Notes: a model not told the origin generated them from the letters alone. A stretch of 40,547 nucleotides of DNA from Helicobacteraceae bacterium (GCA_015488775.1 WFNF01000147.1:1-40547); one strand, 5' to 3'. Numbered from the stretch's first letter, positions 15,455-25,400 are shown. Made by a program: numbers and translations.

Positions 15455-16143
15455 ATATAACCTTTGTAACACTCTTTGAAGAGCTTATAAAAGGTTACTT
15501 TGAAGATTCTATATTAAAACGTGCTAGAGATAAGTCGCTTTTTACTCTTAACTTTTTAAACCCCCGTGATTTCTCTACAAATAAACATAACAAAGTAGAT
15601 AGTACCGCATATAGTGGTGGCGCTGGTATGTTGATGTCACCTCAACCCCTTTTTGACACCTTAGATAAACTTAGAGAAGACGATGTGCATATTATATTTG
15701 CTACACCCGTTGCCAAACAGTTTAACCAAAAGGATGCTGTAAGATTAGCATCTAAAAAACATATAGTTTTTGTTAGTGGACGCTATGAGGGTATAGATGA
15801 AAGAGTTATTGAAACTTACGCTGATGAAGTTTTTAGTATTGGTGATTATATATTAACTGGTGGGGAACTTCCATCTATGGTCATGAGTGATGCTATACTT
15901 AGAAATGTTGATGGAGTTCTTGGAAATAGTGAATCTTTGGAGATTGAAAGTTTTGATTGTGAACTTTTAGAAGCACCATCATTTACTAAACCTGAGGTTT
16001 ATATTGAAAGTAGTGTTCCTAAAGAATATCTAAAGGGAAATCACGCTAAAATTCGCGAATTAAAACTTTCTCTCTCAAAATCTAAAACTAAATTTTTTAG
16101 ACCTAAAGAGCTGTCAAGGCACTTGAGTAGAGTTAAAGCATAA
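15451..16143 (+). CDS. trmD: tRNA (guanine-N1)-methyltransferase TrmD
   Basis: SPOUT-family enzyme making m1G37 in tRNAs with S-adenosylmethionine, preventing +1 frameshifts. The 230 residues include [18 protein letters not shown] (about 51-68), the trefoil-knot segment [38 protein letters not shown] with the catalytic Asp, and a C-terminal helical domain with [13 protein letters not shown]. The start is a TTG within the rimM stop (TTGA overlap at 15451). rplS follows after 18 bp. Confidence 0.97.
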   Translation: MNITFVTLFEELIKGYFEDSILKRARDKSLFTLNFLNPRDFSTNKHNKVDSTAYSGGAGMLMSPQPLFDTLDKLREDDVHIIFATPVAKQFNQKDAVRLASKKHIVFVSGRYEGIDERVIETYADEVFSIGDYILTGGELPSMVMSDAILRNVDGVLGNSESLEIESFDCELLEAPSFTKPEVYIESSVPKEYLKGNHAKIRELKLSLSKSKTKFFRPKELSRHLSRVKA

Positions 16144-16161
16144 AAACTAGGAGAACTTATC

Positions 16162-16518
16162 ATGAGAAATAAGTACATAGAAAACTTTGAAAATACTCAA
16201 CTTGAGGGTAAAAACATACCTGACTTTAGAGCAGGAGACACAGTAAGACTTGCTGTTGAAATTAAAGAGGGCGAGAAAAAACGTGTTCAAGATTATGAAG
16301 GTGTTTGTATATCTATGCGTGGTCAAGGTACTGGTAAAACTATAACAGTACGTAAAATTGGTGCTAATGCTATTGGTGTTGAGAGAACATTTCCTTTATT
16401 TTCTGATTCTTTAGTTGAGATTAAAGTTCTTAGACGTGGACGTGTTCGTCGTGCTAAACTTTTCTACTTAAGAGACTTAGCAGGTAAAAAAGCTCGTATC
16501 AAAGAGTTAAGAAAATAA
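16162..16518 (+). CDS. rplS: 50S ribosomal protein L19
   Basis: Subunit-interface protein of 118 residues: [33 protein letters not shown] (about 23-55), [26 protein letters not shown], and the basic [26 protein letters not shown] end. Full length. AGGAGAA precedes the ATG. Last gene of the rpsP operon; no convincing terminator follows, but two palindromic boxes do. Confidence 0.98.
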   Translation: MRNKYIENFENTQLEGKNIPDFRAGDTVRLAVEIKEGEKKRVQDYEGVCISMRGQGTGKTITVRKIGANAIGVERTFPLFSDSLVEIKVLRRGRVRRAKLFYLRDLAGKKARIKELRK

Positions 16519-16541
16519 TCTTATTATAAGTTATAGTTATT

Positions 16542-16610
16542 TATCACATTAAAGTGATACTAACAATAACTTGTAACATCTTCAGTTAATCTTATCACAT
16601 TAATGTGATA
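16542..16610. promoter_or_regulatory. Pair of 18-bp palindromic boxes between rplS and pgi
   Basis: TATCACATTAAAGTGATA (16542-16559, one mismatch from symmetry) and TATCACATTAATGTGATA (16593-16610, perfect palindrome) are near-identical and 51 bp apart, about five helical turns. Both are followed by CT. The first is also nested in weaker arms GTTATAGTTATT and AATAACTTGTAAC. This looks like a tandem operator for a dimeric regulator acting on pgi, but the regulator cannot be named. No T-tract follows either copy, so a terminator role is less likely. Confidence 0.6.
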
Positions 16611-16689
16611 CTTAGACCCCTTCAATAAAATCAACCAAACTTTAACAAAATAATGATAAAATCTCTTTACCTAAATTAATGGATTTTAA

Positions 16690-17895
16690 ATGGATAATAA
16701 ATTTTATTTTGATACACATGTGAATAACAAGATATCTAAAAAAATAGCTGATGAAAGAAAACACATAGGTTTTTATGATTTAGTTGATGTAGATGTTTAT
16801 GAATATGTTGAGTATGCAAAAAAATCTAACAAAAAAGATATAGTTGTAATTGGTATTGGTGGTAGTGCACTTGGAACTTCAGCCATATATGAATTTTTAT
16901 CTTATACAAATGAATATGATAAAAATTTACATGTTTTTGATACAACTGATCCCTTAGTTCTTCAAAGAACATTAAGTAAAATCAACCTTGATGATGCTCT
17001 ATTTTGCATAATATCTAAATCTGGTACAACAGTTGAAACTTTAGCGGTTACAAAATATATTATGTCTATTCATACTATTGATGCAAGTAATTGTGTTGTA
17101 ATTACTGATCAGAATTCAAAGTTGCACCATTATGCTATATCTCAAGGAATAAAAGCTTTTTTTATTCCTGATAATGTTGGAGGAAGATTTTCTGTGCTCA
17201 GTGCAGTTGGTTTGGTTCCTCTAGCACTAATCGGTGTTGATATTAAAAAATTACTAGAGGGTGCCTCATCTATTAGAGACTCATTTTTCAGTAATGATGA
17301 ATATTGCCATGTACTACTTAAAAAAGCTACATATTACGCTCAAAAATCAAATACATATAATATAAACTGTCTTTTCTCTTACTCCGAGGTTTTTAGAGAG
17401 TTTAATGCTTGGTATGTTCAACTTTGGGGTGAATCACTAGGTAAAATGCAAGTTCACTCAGAGATGCACGTTGGTTTAACTCCAGTAGGCTTGATTGGAC
17501 CAACTGATCAACACTCATTTTTGCAACTTATTGTAGAGGGTAAAAGAGATAAGTCTGTTACTGTTATAAAAATTAAAGATTTTGATTCAGAGTATAAGGT
17601 TCCAGATATAACTTTGGAACACTTAGAAAGTACTGATGAGCTTAATGGTTTAAATTTTTCAACTCTTATAAATATGCAAGCAGATTCAGTTATTGAATCT
17701 TTGGAGTCATTAGAGCACATACCCTTAGATGTTATTGAGATAAATGATGTTTCTGAAAACTCTATAGGAAAACTTATAATGTATTATGAGATACTAACTG
17801 CACTTGTTGGTACAATGATGGATGTAAACACTTATAATCAACCAGGTGTAGAGATGGGAAAAATAATTTTAAAGAAGAAACTTAAAAATTTATAA
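16690..17895 (+). CDS. pgi: Glucose-6-phosphate isomerase
   Basis: Interconverts glucose-6-phosphate and fructose-6-phosphate in glycolysis/gluconeogenesis. The 401 residues include IVVIGIGGSALGTSAIYEFL (sugar-phosphate binding, about 53-72) and IISKSGTTVETLAVTKYIM (about 112-130). The PGI signature DNVGGRFSVLSAVGLVPLALIG lies at about 160-181, and GPTDQHSFLQLIVEG carries the catalytic-region His. It is the short form common in epsilonproteobacteria, compared with about 550 in E. coli. Single gene behind two palindromic boxes; an A/T-rich spacer separates it from the convergent ATPase gene. Confidence 0.95.
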   Translation: MDNKFYFDTHVNNKISKKIADERKHIGFYDLVDVDVYEYVEYAKKSNKKDIVVIGIGGSALGTSAIYEFLSYTNEYDKNLHVFDTTDPLVLQRTLSKINLDDALFCIISKSGTTVETLAVTKYIMSIHTIDASNCVVITDQNSKLHHYAISQGIKAFFIPDNVGGRFSVLSAVGLVPLALIGVDIKKLLEGASSIRDSFFSNDEYCHVLLKKATYYAQKSNTYNINCLFSYSEVFREFNAWYVQLWGESLGKMQVHSEMHVGLTPVGLIGPTDQHSFLQLIVEGKRDKSVTVIKIKDFDSEYKVPDITLEHLESTDELNGLNFSTLINMQADSVIESLESLEHIPLDVIEINDVSENSIGKLIMYYEILTALVGTMMDVNTYNQPGVEMGKIILKKKLKNL

Positions 17896-17930
17896 TTTTT
17901 GTTTGCCTTTAGAAACTTAGTAACATCTTT

Positions 17931-19007
17931 TTATTCAGCTTCAAATATAGCCCACTCATAAAATGGAACTAAGTTGATTTGTACAAAAGGGTGTTTAATA
18001 GTAGAGTTTGAGCTTAGTGTGACAACTTCAATAGTTTTTATATTATTAGTAATAACAAATGCTTCTATCTTTTCCACTTTTTTAAATAGTGCCTCTTGAG
18101 AGGTAAATGGCATAGATAAAATCATACGCCCAAGTTTAGGAATATAAAAATCAATCTCATCTAGGTAAAATATCTCAAAACCGTTTTTCAACATCTCCAA
18201 AAATACAAGATTTTCAAAAGTTTTAGAAAAATGTTTAGCAGAAGTAAACGCATGTTTAATACTGATATCACATAAATAAAGTTTTTTTATAGTTTTTTTA
18301 CTTTCAAATTTTGCCACTTCATGTATATATCCTTTTTCCTTAATTGATTTAAAATTTTTATATAGATAGTCTTTTGATATTTTTCTATTTTGTTTTAGTC
18401 TTTCATATAGAGTAAATGCAGATATTGTGTTTGTTGTACTTGTAGCAATATACTTTAATATATCATATTCAATAGAGTTCAAAGCATACTTAAGACTTTT
18501 TTGAATATTGGTAATTATTAAATCGTTTGCTAAAGTTTGATTTATTGGAAAACCACCTAAAAGTAAGTAACTGTTAATTGCATTAGAGTCATATCTGATC
18601 TCATAAGCTAAAAACTCTTCATAATCAAGAGGAAAAAGTTTGATATATTCAAAGCCGTCTAATTCTAATTTAATATTTGAACTTACATATATATATTCTA
18701 CGTTTGGTAAGATGAAATTATTACTGTAGTTATCTAAAACTAGGTGTGTAATTTTTTTATTTTTAATGAAAGTAGATAGAGTAAAGGTAAAGTATTCATC
18801 TATATGTACCCTTTCATCATTTAAATTGATATATAAATATTGAGATTTTTTTAATCCAAGTAGAGTATGTTTAAGTAAATATGTTTTTCCACTTAATGTT
18901 ACTCCATATATGTTGAGCTTATTTTGATGATCAATGTATATTTTTCTATCTACGTAAGAGTTAGCTGTTATGTCTTGTTTATATAATTCTTCTAGTAATA
19001 GTTCCAT
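17931..19007 (-). CDS. AAA ATPase of the AAA_14/DUF4143 type, atypical
   Basis: A 358-residue protein. Near the N-terminus is a Walker A NIYGVTLSGKTYLLK (about 33-47). A Walker B-like LVLDNYS (about 89-95) carries Asn-Tyr where relatives have Asp-Glu-Ile. LFPLDYEEFLAYE and LLLGGFP correspond to the family's LRPLSFREFL and GGFPE motifs. Beyond the ATPase are a winged-helix region (about 195-245) and a DUF4143-like end with LYLCDISIKHAF, FENLVFLEMLKNGFEIFYL and DEIDFYI, resembling a PD-(D/E)XK-like nuclease fold. Such proteins are common orphan genes, often transferred; their function is not established. Its start region overlaps the first of two TCCTT-N5-AAGGA boxes. Confidence 0.82.
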   Translation of the reverse strand: MELLLEELYKQDITANSYVDRKIYIDHQNKLNIYGVTLSGKTYLLKHTLLGLKKSQYLYINLNDERVHIDEYFTFTLSTFIKNKKITHLVLDNYSNNFILPNVEYIYVSSNIKLELDGFEYIKLFPLDYEEFLAYEIRYDSNAINSYLLLGGFPINQTLANDLIITNIQKSLKYALNSIEYDILKYIATSTTNTISAFTLYERLKQNRKISKDYLYKNFKSIKEKGYIHEVAKFESKKTIKKLYLCDISIKHAFTSAKHFSKTFENLVFLEMLKNGFEIFYLDEIDFYIPKLGRMILSMPFTSQEALFKKVEKIEAFVITNNIKTIEVVTLSSNSTIKHPFVQINLVPFYEWAIFEAE

Positions 19008-19019
19008 AAATAGAGTATA

Positions 19020-19124
19020 TCCTTTTTATAAGGAAATAAAAATTAAAAAACATAATTTGAAGTATATTAGTAAGGAATTTGATAAAACTATTACAATATA
19101 TCTTAATTATCCTTATTAAAAGGA
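19020..19124. promoter_or_regulatory. Two copies of a TCCTT-N5-AAGGA palindromic box
   Basis: TCCTTTTTATAAGGA (19020-19034) and TCCTTATTAAAAGGA (19110-19124) share the palindrome and the following AATAAA, and are 90 bp apart. The first copy contains the only Shine-Dalgarno-like AAGGA of the minus-strand ATPase gene, so it could act as an operator or as an RNA hairpin hiding that site. Confidence 0.5.
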
Positions 19125-19164
19125 AATAAATATAGATAAAAATCAGAATAATTGCTGTATGCTA

Positions 19165-19193
19165 TTGATATTTACTACTTATAAGAGTATAAT
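19165..19193 (+). promoter_or_regulatory. Promoter of the S10-spc operon
   Basis: TTGATA (19165-19170), a 17-base spacer and TATAAT (19188-19193), followed by TCGC, form a near-consensus promoter. Transcription would start near 19200, giving a leader of about 50 bases before rpsJ. Confidence 0.8.
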
Positions 19194-19249
19194 TCGCGTC
19201 CCTATAATAGTTGGACATAGAACCAACGAGTTCTTTAAAGGAAAAAAAT

Positions 19250-19561
19250 ATGGAAAAAATTCGTTTGAAACTTAGAGCTTATGATCATCGTGTACTTGAT
19301 AGATCAGTAGCTTCTATCGTTGAAGCTGTAAAGCGTACAGGAGCACAAATCCGTGGTCCAATACCTTTACCTACCAAAATTCGTAAATACACTGTTTTAA
19401 AATCAGTTCACGTAAACAAAGATGCACGTGAGCAATTTGAAATTCGTATGCATGCAAGATTAATAGACATCGTTTCTGCAACGCCAGATACTGTTGACTC
19501 ATTAATGAAATTAGATTTAGCACCTGAAGTGGACGTAGAAGTTCGCTCTATGGACAAATAG
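19250..19561 (+). CDS. rpsJ: 30S ribosomal protein S10
   Basis: Small-subunit head protein (also NusE in antitermination). The 103 residues start [20 protein letters not shown] and contain [41 protein letters not shown] chose the ATG at 19250 because AAAGGA lies just upstream and it gives the family length; an in-frame start at 19211 would add 13 residues absent from S10. First gene of the fused S10-spc operon. Confidence 0.97.
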   Translation: MEKIRLKLRAYDHRVLDRSVASIVEAVKRTGAQIRGPIPLPTKIRKYTVLKSVHVNKDAREQFEIRMHARLIDIVSATPDTVDSLMKLDLAPEVDVEVRSMDK

Positions 19562-19576
19562 TAGAAGGAGATATAG

Positions 19577-20155
19577 ATGGAATTTATTGTTGAAAAAATC
19601 GGTATGAGCCGTACTATTTCTGTTCCAAGTACTCCTGTTACTCTACTTAAAGTTGTTGAAACTAAAGTATGTGAAGTAAACGAGGGTAAAGCAGTAGTAG
19701 CTTACAGTCATTCAAAAAAAGCAAACAAGGCTATTGAAGGTCAACAAAAGAAATATAATCTTTCTAAAGACTTCAATACTTTCGCAACTATATTAGTTAG
19801 TGAAAAGGCAGAAGCTGGTGACTTAGATATGTCAGCTTTAAGTGAGGCTACAAAAGTTAAATCATCTTTTACAACAAAAGGTCGTGGTTTTTCTGGTGTA
19901 ATGAAGCGTTGGAACTTCGCTGGTGGTCCTGGTGGTCACGGTTCACGTTTCCATAGAACAGGTGGTTCAATCGGTAATGCTGAGTGGCCAGGTCGTGTTC
20001 AAAAAGGTCGTAAGATGGCTGGTCAATACGGAAACGCAATGACTACAGTTAAAAACAATGTTGTTTCTTATGACGCTGAAAATGGTGTATTAGTTGTAGC
20101 TGGAGCTGTTCCAGGTGCTAATGGTGCATTAGGTCGTGTAAAGGTTGTTAAATAA
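19577..20155 (+). CDS. rplC: 50S ribosomal protein L3
   Basis: Early assembly protein near the peptidyl-transferase centre, 192 residues. N-terminal [21 protein letters not shown]; signature [32 protein letters not shown] in the middle, then [24 protein letters not shown] stands upstream of the ATG. The stop overlaps the rplD start by one base (TAATG). Confidence 0.98.
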   Translation: MEFIVEKIGMSRTISVPSTPVTLLKVVETKVCEVNEGKAVVAYSHSKKANKAIEGQQKKYNLSKDFNTFATILVSEKAEAGDLDMSALSEATKVKSSFTTKGRGFSGVMKRWNFAGGPGGHGSRFHRTGGSIGNAEWPGRVQKGRKMAGQYGNAMTTVKNNVVSYDAENGVLVVAGAVPGANGALGRVKVVK

Positions 20156-20766
20156 TGAGCGCAATTGTATTAAATGAAAAATTAGAAAAAGCGTCTGAGC
20201 TTGCTTTACCAGAGTCTTTCTCTGGTATTCACTCTCACAACCTTTATCTTTATGTTAAGTCATACCAAGCTGCACTACGTGCAAACACTGCTAGTACTAA
20301 AACTCGTACTGAAGTAAGTGGTGGTGGTAAGAAACCATGGGCTCAAAAAGGTCGTGGTGGTGCTCGTGCTGGTTCTACTCGTTCTCCTATATGGGTTGGC
20401 GGTGGTATTGCTTTTGGACCAAAAGCAAACAGAAACTATAATCAAAAAGTAAATAAAAAGCAAAAGAAACTTGCTCTTAGATTTGCTCTTGAAGCACTTG
20501 CAAAAGATGGTAAACTATTTATTGTTGATAGTATTGAAGTAACTTCTGGTAAAACAAAAGATGCTAAAGCTATGTTCGATAAATTAGGTCAAAGAGATAC
20601 TCTTTTTGTTAAGACTATGATCGATGAACAAACATTTTTAGCATTCAGAAATATTCAACCAGCATACCTTGTTGAAGAGAATGAACTAAACGCTTTCTTG
20701 GCAGCTACTTACAGATCAGTAGTGATCGAAAAAGCTGTTTGGGAAAACTTAACTAAAGAGAGCTAA
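20155..20766 (+). CDS. rplD: 50S ribosomal protein L4
   Basis: Exit-tunnel protein, 203 residues; in E. coli it also represses its own S10 operon. The conserved tunnel loop is [31 protein letters not shown] (about 44-74), then [32 protein letters not shown]. No E. coli-type L4-responsive leader was seen, since the operon leader is only about 50 bases. It is separated from rplW by one base. Confidence 0.98.
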   Translation: MSAIVLNEKLEKASELALPESFSGIHSHNLYLYVKSYQAALRANTASTKTRTEVSGGGKKPWAQKGRGGARAGSTRSPIWVGGGIAFGPKANRNYNQKVNKKQKKLALRFALEALAKDGKLFIVDSIEVTSGKTKDAKAMFDKLGQRDTLFVKTMIDEQTFLAFRNIQPAYLVEENELNAFLAATYRSVVIEKAVWENLTKES

Positions 20767-20767
20767 G

Positions 20768-21049
20768 ATGGCAGATATTACAGATATTAAATCAATATTA
20801 TATACTGAGAAGACTCTTGGTCTACAAGAAGATGGTGTTGTAGTAGTACAAACATCTCCTCGTATGACTAAAACAGGTCTTAAAGAGGTGTTTCGTGAGT
20901 ATTTCGGGATTGTTCCAATGAAGATAAACTCACTTAACCAAGCGGGAAAAGTTAAACGTTTCCGTGGTGTTGCTGGTAAACAAAATAACTTCAAGAAGTT
21001 TTATGTTACTCTACCAGAGGGTGCACAAATAGAAAGTTTGGCGGTATAA
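20768..21049 (+). CDS. rplW: 50S ribosomal protein L23
   Basis: Tunnel-exit protein that docks SRP and trigger factor. The 93 residues include [39 protein letters not shown] and the L23 hallmark [22 protein letters not shown]. Tightly packed between rplD and rplB (one base each). Confidence 0.97.
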   Translation: MADITDIKSILYTEKTLGLQEDGVVVVQTSPRMTKTGLKEVFREYFGIVPMKINSLNQAGKVKRFRGVAGKQNNFKKFYVTLPEGAQIESLAV

Positions 21050-21050
21050 G

Positions 21051-21896
21051 ATGGCTATAAAAACATATAGACCCCTAACTCCAAGTCGTCGTTTTTACAC
21101 AAACGTTGATAGCTCTGATATCACAGCTAAAGCAAGTGTAAGATCTCTATTAGTTAAATTACCAGTTCATGCTGGTCGTAACTCTAATGGTCGTATCACA
21201 TCTCGTCATAGAGAAGGTGGAGCTAAAAAACTTTACCGTATTATTGATTTCAAACGTAATAAGTTTGGTATTGAAGGTACTGTTAAAGCTATAGAATATG
21301 ATCCATATAGAAACTGTAGAATTGCATTACTATCTTACGCTGATGGTGAAAAAACTTACATTATTCAACCTAAAGGTTTAAATGTTGGTGATACTATCAT
21401 GTCAGCTGAATCTGGTCTTGATGTAAGAACTGGTAACTGTATGAAACTTAAGTCTATCCCTGTTGGTACACTTGTTCACAATATCGAGCTTAAGCCCGGT
21501 AAAGGTGGTCAAATGGTACGTTCAGCTGGTGGTTCTGCTCAAATTATGGGTAGAGATGGTAAATACGTTTCTTTACGTCTTCCATCATCAGAGATGAGAT
21601 ATGTACTTGGTGAGTGTTTGGCTACGATAGGTTCAGTTGGTAATGAAGAGTTTGGTAACATAGTTATCGCTAAAGCTGGTCGTCAACGTCACCTTGGTAT
21701 TCGTCCACAAACTCGTGGTTCTGCAATGAATCCTATTGATCACCCACATGGTGGTGGTGAAGGTAAAACAAACTCTGGTCGTCATCCAGTTACTCCATGG
21801 GGTAAACCGACTAAGGGTGCTAAAACACGTCGTAAGAAACATAGTGATAAACTAATTATTACACGTCGTAAACCAAATGCTAAAAGGGTAGGTTAA
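21051..21896 (+). CDS. rplB: 50S ribosomal protein L2
   Basis: Core protein needed for subunit joining and peptidyl transfer, 281 residues. [17 protein letters not shown] opens it. [30 protein letters not shown] (about 41-70) and the C-terminal [26 protein letters not shown] with the functionally important His are all present. Full length; 2 bp before rpsS. Confidence 0.98.
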   Translation: MAIKTYRPLTPSRRFYTNVDSSDITAKASVRSLLVKLPVHAGRNSNGRITSRHREGGAKKLYRIIDFKRNKFGIEGTVKAIEYDPYRNCRIALLSYADGEKTYIIQPKGLNVGDTIMSAESGLDVRTGNCMKLKSIPVGTLVHNIELKPGKGGQMVRSAGGSAQIMGRDGKYVSLRLPSSEMRYVLGECLATIGSVGNEEFGNIVIAKAGRQRHLGIRPQTRGSAMNPIDHPHGGGEGKTNSGRHPVTPWGKPTKGAKTRRKKHSDKLIITRRKPNAKRVG

Positions 21897-21898
21897 TT

Positions 21899-22174
21899 AT
21901 GGCTCGTTCAGTAAAAAAAGGTCCTTTCGTAGATGATCATTTAATGAAAAAAGTGGTTGCTGCAAAAGAAGCAAAAAGTAATAAGCCAATAAAAACATGG
22001 TCAAGAAGAAGTACAATTCTTCCTGATATGATTGGTTTAACATTCAACGTTCACAATGGTAGAGCATTTGTTCCAGTTTATGTAACTGAAAATCATATCG
22101 GTTACAAATTTGGAGAGTTCGCTCCGTCACGTACATTTAAGGGCCATAAAGGCTCTGTTCAGAAGAAGGTGTAA
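21899..22174 (+). CDS. rpsS: 30S ribosomal protein S19
   Basis: Head protein contacting S13 and the A-site region, and the RimM partner. The 91 residues start [18 protein letters not shown] and contain [51 protein letters not shown]. Full length, 2 bp from both neighbours. Confidence 0.98.
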   Translation: MARSVKKGPFVDDHLMKKVVAAKEAKSNKPIKTWSRRSTILPDMIGLTFNVHNGRAFVPVYVTENHIGYKFGEFAPSRTFKGHKGSVQKKV

Positions 22175-22176
22175 TC

Positions 22177-22494
22177 ATGGCTAGAGCATTATTGAAATAT
22201 ATCCGTGTTTCACCAATTAAATCTCGTCTTATTGCTAGAGAGATTCAAGGTATGAACGCTGAAGAAGCATTAGCTGCTTTAGAATTCACTCCTAACAAAG
22301 CTGCAAAAATCATCTCTAAAGTGTTAGCATCTGCTGTTGCTAATTCTGGTAGTGAGCCTGAAGATTGTATAGTTAAATCTTGTCGTGTTGACAATGGTCC
22401 TGTTCTAAAAAGATTTCGTCCACGTGCTCGTGGTATGGCTTCTGGTATTAGAAAGCCAACAGCACATATCTTAGTTGAAGTAGAAGGTAAATAG
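22177..22494 (+). CDS. rplV: 50S ribosomal protein L22
   Basis: Tunnel protein, 105 residues: [50 protein letters not shown], then the tunnel hairpin [28 protein letters not shown] with no deletion. One base separates it from rpsC. Confidence 0.98.
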   Translation: MARALLKYIRVSPIKSRLIAREIQGMNAEEALAALEFTPNKAAKIISKVLASAVANSGSEPEDCIVKSCRVDNGPVLKRFRPRARGMASGIRKPTAHILVEVEGK

Positions 22495-22495
22495 A

Positions 22496-23212
22496 ATGGG
22501 TCATAAAGTTAATCCTATTGGTCTTCGTCTTGGAATAAACAGAAATTGGGAATCACGTTGGTACCCAAGCTTTGATAAAGCAGCTGAAAACCTTGGTGAA
22601 GATTACAAAATTAGAACATTTTTGAAAAAAGAGCTTTACTACGCTGGTGTTAATAATATCATCATCGAAAGAACAGCTAAACGTTTAAGAGTTACAATTG
22701 TTGCAGCGCGTCCAGGTGTTATCATCGGGAAAAAAGGTGCAGATATTGAAAAACTTAAAACTAATCTTCAAAAGTTAATCGGAAAAGCTATTTCTGTTAA
22801 TATTAAAGAAGAGAAAAAAGCTCAAACTTCTGCACAACTTGTTGCTGAAAATGTTGGTACTCAACTTGAGCGTCGTGTTGCATTTAGAAGAGCTATGAAA
22901 AAAGTTATGCAAAATGCACAAAGAAGTGGTGCTAAAGGTATTAAAGTTTCTGTTGCTGGTCGTTTAGGTGGTGCAGAGATGGCTCGTACTGAATGGTATC
23001 TTGAGGGACGTGTTCCTTTACATACTTTACGTGCTAAAATTGATTATGGTTTTGCTGAAGCTAACACTACATACGGAATTATCGGTATTAAAGTGTGGAT
23101 TTTCAAAGGGGAAGTTTTAGCTAAGGGTGTACCTGCTGAATCAATGGAACCTGAGAAAAAAGAGCGTAAACGTAGAGCTCCAAAACGCGAAAACAGCGCG
23201 AAAGGTGAATAA
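22496..23212 (+). CDS. rpsC: 30S ribosomal protein S3
   Basis: mRNA-entry-tunnel protein of 238 residues. [23 protein letters not shown] is the invariant start. The KH domain has [19 protein letters not shown]; the C-terminal domain carries [32 protein letters not shown] basic tail ([18 protein letters not shown]) closes it. Confidence 0.98.
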   Translation: MGHKVNPIGLRLGINRNWESRWYPSFDKAAENLGEDYKIRTFLKKELYYAGVNNIIIERTAKRLRVTIVAARPGVIIGKKGADIEKLKTNLQKLIGKAISVNIKEEKKAQTSAQLVAENVGTQLERRVAFRRAMKKVMQNAQRSGAKGIKVSVAGRLGGAEMARTEWYLEGRVPLHTLRAKIDYGFAEANTTYGIIGIKVWIFKGEVLAKGVPAESMEPEKKERKRRAPKRENSAKGE

Positions 23213-23214
23213 TT

Positions 23215-23640
23215 ATGTTAATGCCTAAAAGAATGAAGTACCGTAAGTACATGAAAGGTCGTAACCGTGGTTACGCTAGAAGTGGTTACAAATTAGAGTT
23301 TGGAACTATCGCTTTCAAAGCTGTTGAAGCTGGACGTATTAATTCACGTCAAATTGAAGCGGCTCGTATTTCTGCTACTCGTCATATTAAACGTAATGGT
23401 AAAATTTGGATTAGAGTATTTCCAGATAAGCCTTTGACTGCTAAACCTTTAGAAACTCGTATGGGTAAAGGTAAAGGGCCAATTGACTCTTGGGTTATGA
23501 ATATTAAGCCAGGTCGTATTATTTTTGAAATGGGTGGTGTTGAAGAGAGCGTTGCTCGTGAAGCACTAACTCTTGCTATGCATAAGTTACCATTCAAAAC
23601 TAAAATTGTTACAGAGGAGATGAATAATGAACTATTCTGA
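23215..23640 (+). CDS. rplP: 50S ribosomal protein L16
   Basis: A-site tRNA contact protein of 141 residues: [56 protein letters not shown], and [26 protein letters not shown]. Initiation at the first ATG (MLMPKR) is usual in this group. The 3' end overlaps rpmC by 14 bases, and the rpmC Shine-Dalgarno (GAGGAG) lies inside rplP. Confidence 0.98.
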   Translation: MLMPKRMKYRKYMKGRNRGYARSGYKLEFGTIAFKAVEAGRINSRQIEAARISATRHIKRNGKIWIRVFPDKPLTAKPLETRMGKGKGPIDSWVMNIKPGRIIFEMGGVEESVAREALTLAMHKLPFKTKIVTEEMNNELF

Positions 23641-23809
23641 TTTATCATCTAAAAACGCTAGCGAACTTCAAGCTCTTTTAAAAGAGAAGAAAACTGAACT
23701 TTTTACTTTGAAGATTAAGCAAAAAATGATGCAATTAACTAACACGACTGAACTTCGTGTTACTAAGAAAACTATTGCACGTATTAACACTGCATTAGCA
23801 GCACTTTAG
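23627..23809 (+). CDS. rpmC: 50S ribosomal protein L29
   Basis: Two-helix protein at the tunnel exit, 60 residues: [52 protein letters not shown]. Starts inside rplP (14-base overlap) with GAGGAG upstream, so translation is likely coupled. Confidence 0.97.
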   Translation: MNYSDLSSKNASELQALLKEKKTELFTLKIKQKMMQLTNTTELRVTKKTIARINTALAAL

Positions 23810-23818
23810 GAGAATTTG

Positions 23819-24067
23819 ATGACTCATAAACGTGAAATCAAAGGTGAAGTAATTAAAATAGCTGGAAACAAAAGTGCAACTGTACTTGTTGAGCGTTTAG
23901 TTATTCACCCTCGTTACCACAAAACGGTAAAACGTTTCAAAAAATATATCATTCATGATGAGAATAACTCATTGAGTGTAGGTGATAAAGTAGTTGCTGT
24001 TGAGTGTAGACCAATGTCAAAAACTAAATCTTTCAGACTTCAAACTATTGAAACAGGAGCTAAGTAA
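23819..24067 (+). CDS. rpsQ: 30S ribosomal protein S17
   Basis: OB-fold 16S rRNA-binding protein. I take the ATG at 23819 (82 residues, [47 protein letters not shown]) over the TTG three bases earlier because AGGAG is six bases before the ATG. Contains [20 protein letters not shown]. One-base overlap with rplN. Confidence 0.97.
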   Translation: MTHKREIKGEVIKIAGNKSATVLVERLVIHPRYHKTVKRFKKYIIHDENNSLSVGDKVVAVECRPMSKTKSFRLQTIETGAK

Positions 24068-24435
24068 TGATCCAAGGTTTTACTCGTTTAAAAGTTGCAG
24101 ATAATACTGGCGCAAAAGAGATTATGTGTATCAAGGTGCTTGGTGGTTCTAAACGCCGTTACGCATCTGTTGGTGATGTAATCGTAGCTTCTGTAAAGAA
24201 AGCTACTCCAACTGCGAAAGTAAAAAAGGGTCAAGTTGTTAAAGCTGTTGTTGTTAGAACGAAAAAAGAGATTCACCGTGAAAACGGTTCTTTAATTCGT
24301 TTTGATGATAATGCTGCAGTAATTCTTGATGCTAAAAAAGAACCAATTGGTACTCGTATTTTTGGACCAATTTCTCGTGAAGTACGTTACAGTGGTTTCA
24401 TGAAGATTGTTTCTCTAGCTCCGGAGGTTGTTTAG
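24067..24435 (+). CDS. rplN: 50S ribosomal protein L14
   Basis: Interface protein of 122 residues and target of silencing factor RsfS in other bacteria: [80 protein letters not shown]. Full length. The rplX Shine-Dalgarno (GGAGG) lies in its last codons. Confidence 0.98.
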   Translation: MIQGFTRLKVADNTGAKEIMCIKVLGGSKRRYASVGDVIVASVKKATPTAKVKKGQVVKAVVVRTKKEIHRENGSLIRFDDNAAVILDAKKEPIGTRIFGPISREVRYSGFMKIVSLAPEVV

Positions 24436-24436
24436 T

Positions 24437-24667
24437 ATGGCAAAGTTAAATTTTAAAAAGGGTGATACTGTTGAAATTATTGCTGGTGACGATAGAGGCA
24501 CTAAAGCAGAAGTTATTTCAGTTAACACTAAAACAAATAAAGTAATAGTACAGGGTTGTAAGACAGCAAAGAAAACTGTTAAACCAACTGAGGAAAATCC
24601 TAAAGGTGGTTTCATCAATAAAGAGATGCCTATAGATATTTCAAATGTACGTAAAGTAGAGGCGTAA
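24437..24667 (+). CDS. rplX: 50S ribosomal protein L24
   Basis: Assembly initiator with a KOW motif: [46 protein letters not shown], then [21 protein letters not shown]. Starting at the ATG at 24437 gives 76 residues and places GGAGG 9 bases upstream; an in-frame TTG at 24428 has no useful ribosome-binding site. Confidence 0.96.
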   Translation: MAKLNFKKGDTVEIIAGDDRGTKAEVISVNTKTNKVIVQGCKTAKKTVKPTEENPKGGFINKEMPIDISNVRKVEA

Positions 24668-24669
24668 TA

Positions 24670-25215
24670 ATGGCACGTTTAAAAGAAAAATATAACTCAA
24701 TTAAACTAGATCTTCAAAAAGAACTAGAGATTGCTAATGTTATGGATGTACCAAAAATTGAAAAAATCAACATCTCTGTAGGTGCTGGTTTTGCAATGAA
24801 AGATAACAAGTTAATACAAAACATTCAAGACACTATTTCTGCAATTGCTGGTCAAAAAGCAAGTACAGTTGTAGCTTCAAAATCAGTTGCTGGTTTTAAA
24901 GTTCGTGAAGGTGCGAATGTTGGTGTTAAAGTTACTTTACGTGGTGCTAAAATGTATGAATTTCTTGACCGCCTAGTATCTATTGCACTTCCACGTGTAA
25001 AAGATTTCCGTGGTATCAAGAGAAACGGTTTTGATGGTCGTGGTAACTACAACTTTGGTTTAACTGAACAGTTAATCTTCCCAGAAGTTGATTACGATGA
25101 TATCATGCAAATTCATGGTATGAATATCACTTTTGTTACAACTGCAACAAATGATAAAGATGGATTGAAACTATTAGAAATGATGGGTCTTCCATTTGCG
25201 AAAGGTAGAGAATAA
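24670..25215 (+). CDS. rplE: 50S ribosomal protein L5
   Basis: 5S rRNA-binding protein, 181 residues: [84 protein letters not shown], and the C-terminal [26 protein letters not shown]. One-base overlap with rpsN. Confidence 0.98.
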   Translation: MARLKEKYNSIKLDLQKELEIANVMDVPKIEKINISVGAGFAMKDNKLIQNIQDTISAIAGQKASTVVASKSVAGFKVREGANVGVKVTLRGAKMYEFLDRLVSIALPRVKDFRGIKRNGFDGRGNYNFGLTEQLIFPEVDYDDIMQIHGMNITFVTTATNDKDGLKLLEMMGLPFAKGRE

Positions 25216-25400
25216 TGGCTAAGAAATCAATGATTGCTAAACAAAAGCGTACTCCTAAGTTTAAAGTACGTGGTTACACTCGCTGTCAAATTTGTGGTCG
25301 TCCACACTCTGTACTTCGCGATTTTGGTATCTGTCGTATCTGTTTTAGAAAAATGGCAAATGAGGGATTAATCCCAGGTGTTAGAAAGTCTTCTTGGTAA
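25215..25400 (+). CDS. rpsN: 30S ribosomal protein S14, zinc-binding type
   Basis: Head protein of 61 residues, the short zinc form (type Z): two CxxC pairs, CQIC and CRIC, in [42 protein letters not shown] small hairpin (TCTTGG-TAAT-CCAAGA) spans its stop codon, followed by the largest gap in the operon (38 bp) before rpsH. Confidence 0.97.
   Translation: MAKKSMIAKQKRTPKFKVRGYTRCQICGRPHSVLRDFGICRICFRKMANEGLIPGVRKSSW

Noticed and set aside
16542-16610. Palindromes as rho-independent terminators of the rpsP operon
   Set aside because: Neither copy is followed by a T-tract, and the duplicated sequence with regular spacing fits operator sites better.
19211-19249. In-frame start extending S10 by 13 residues
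   Set aside because: It would put non-conserved residues before the invariant [14 protein letters not shown] start, and it lacks a Shine-Dalgarno while 19250 has AAAGGA.
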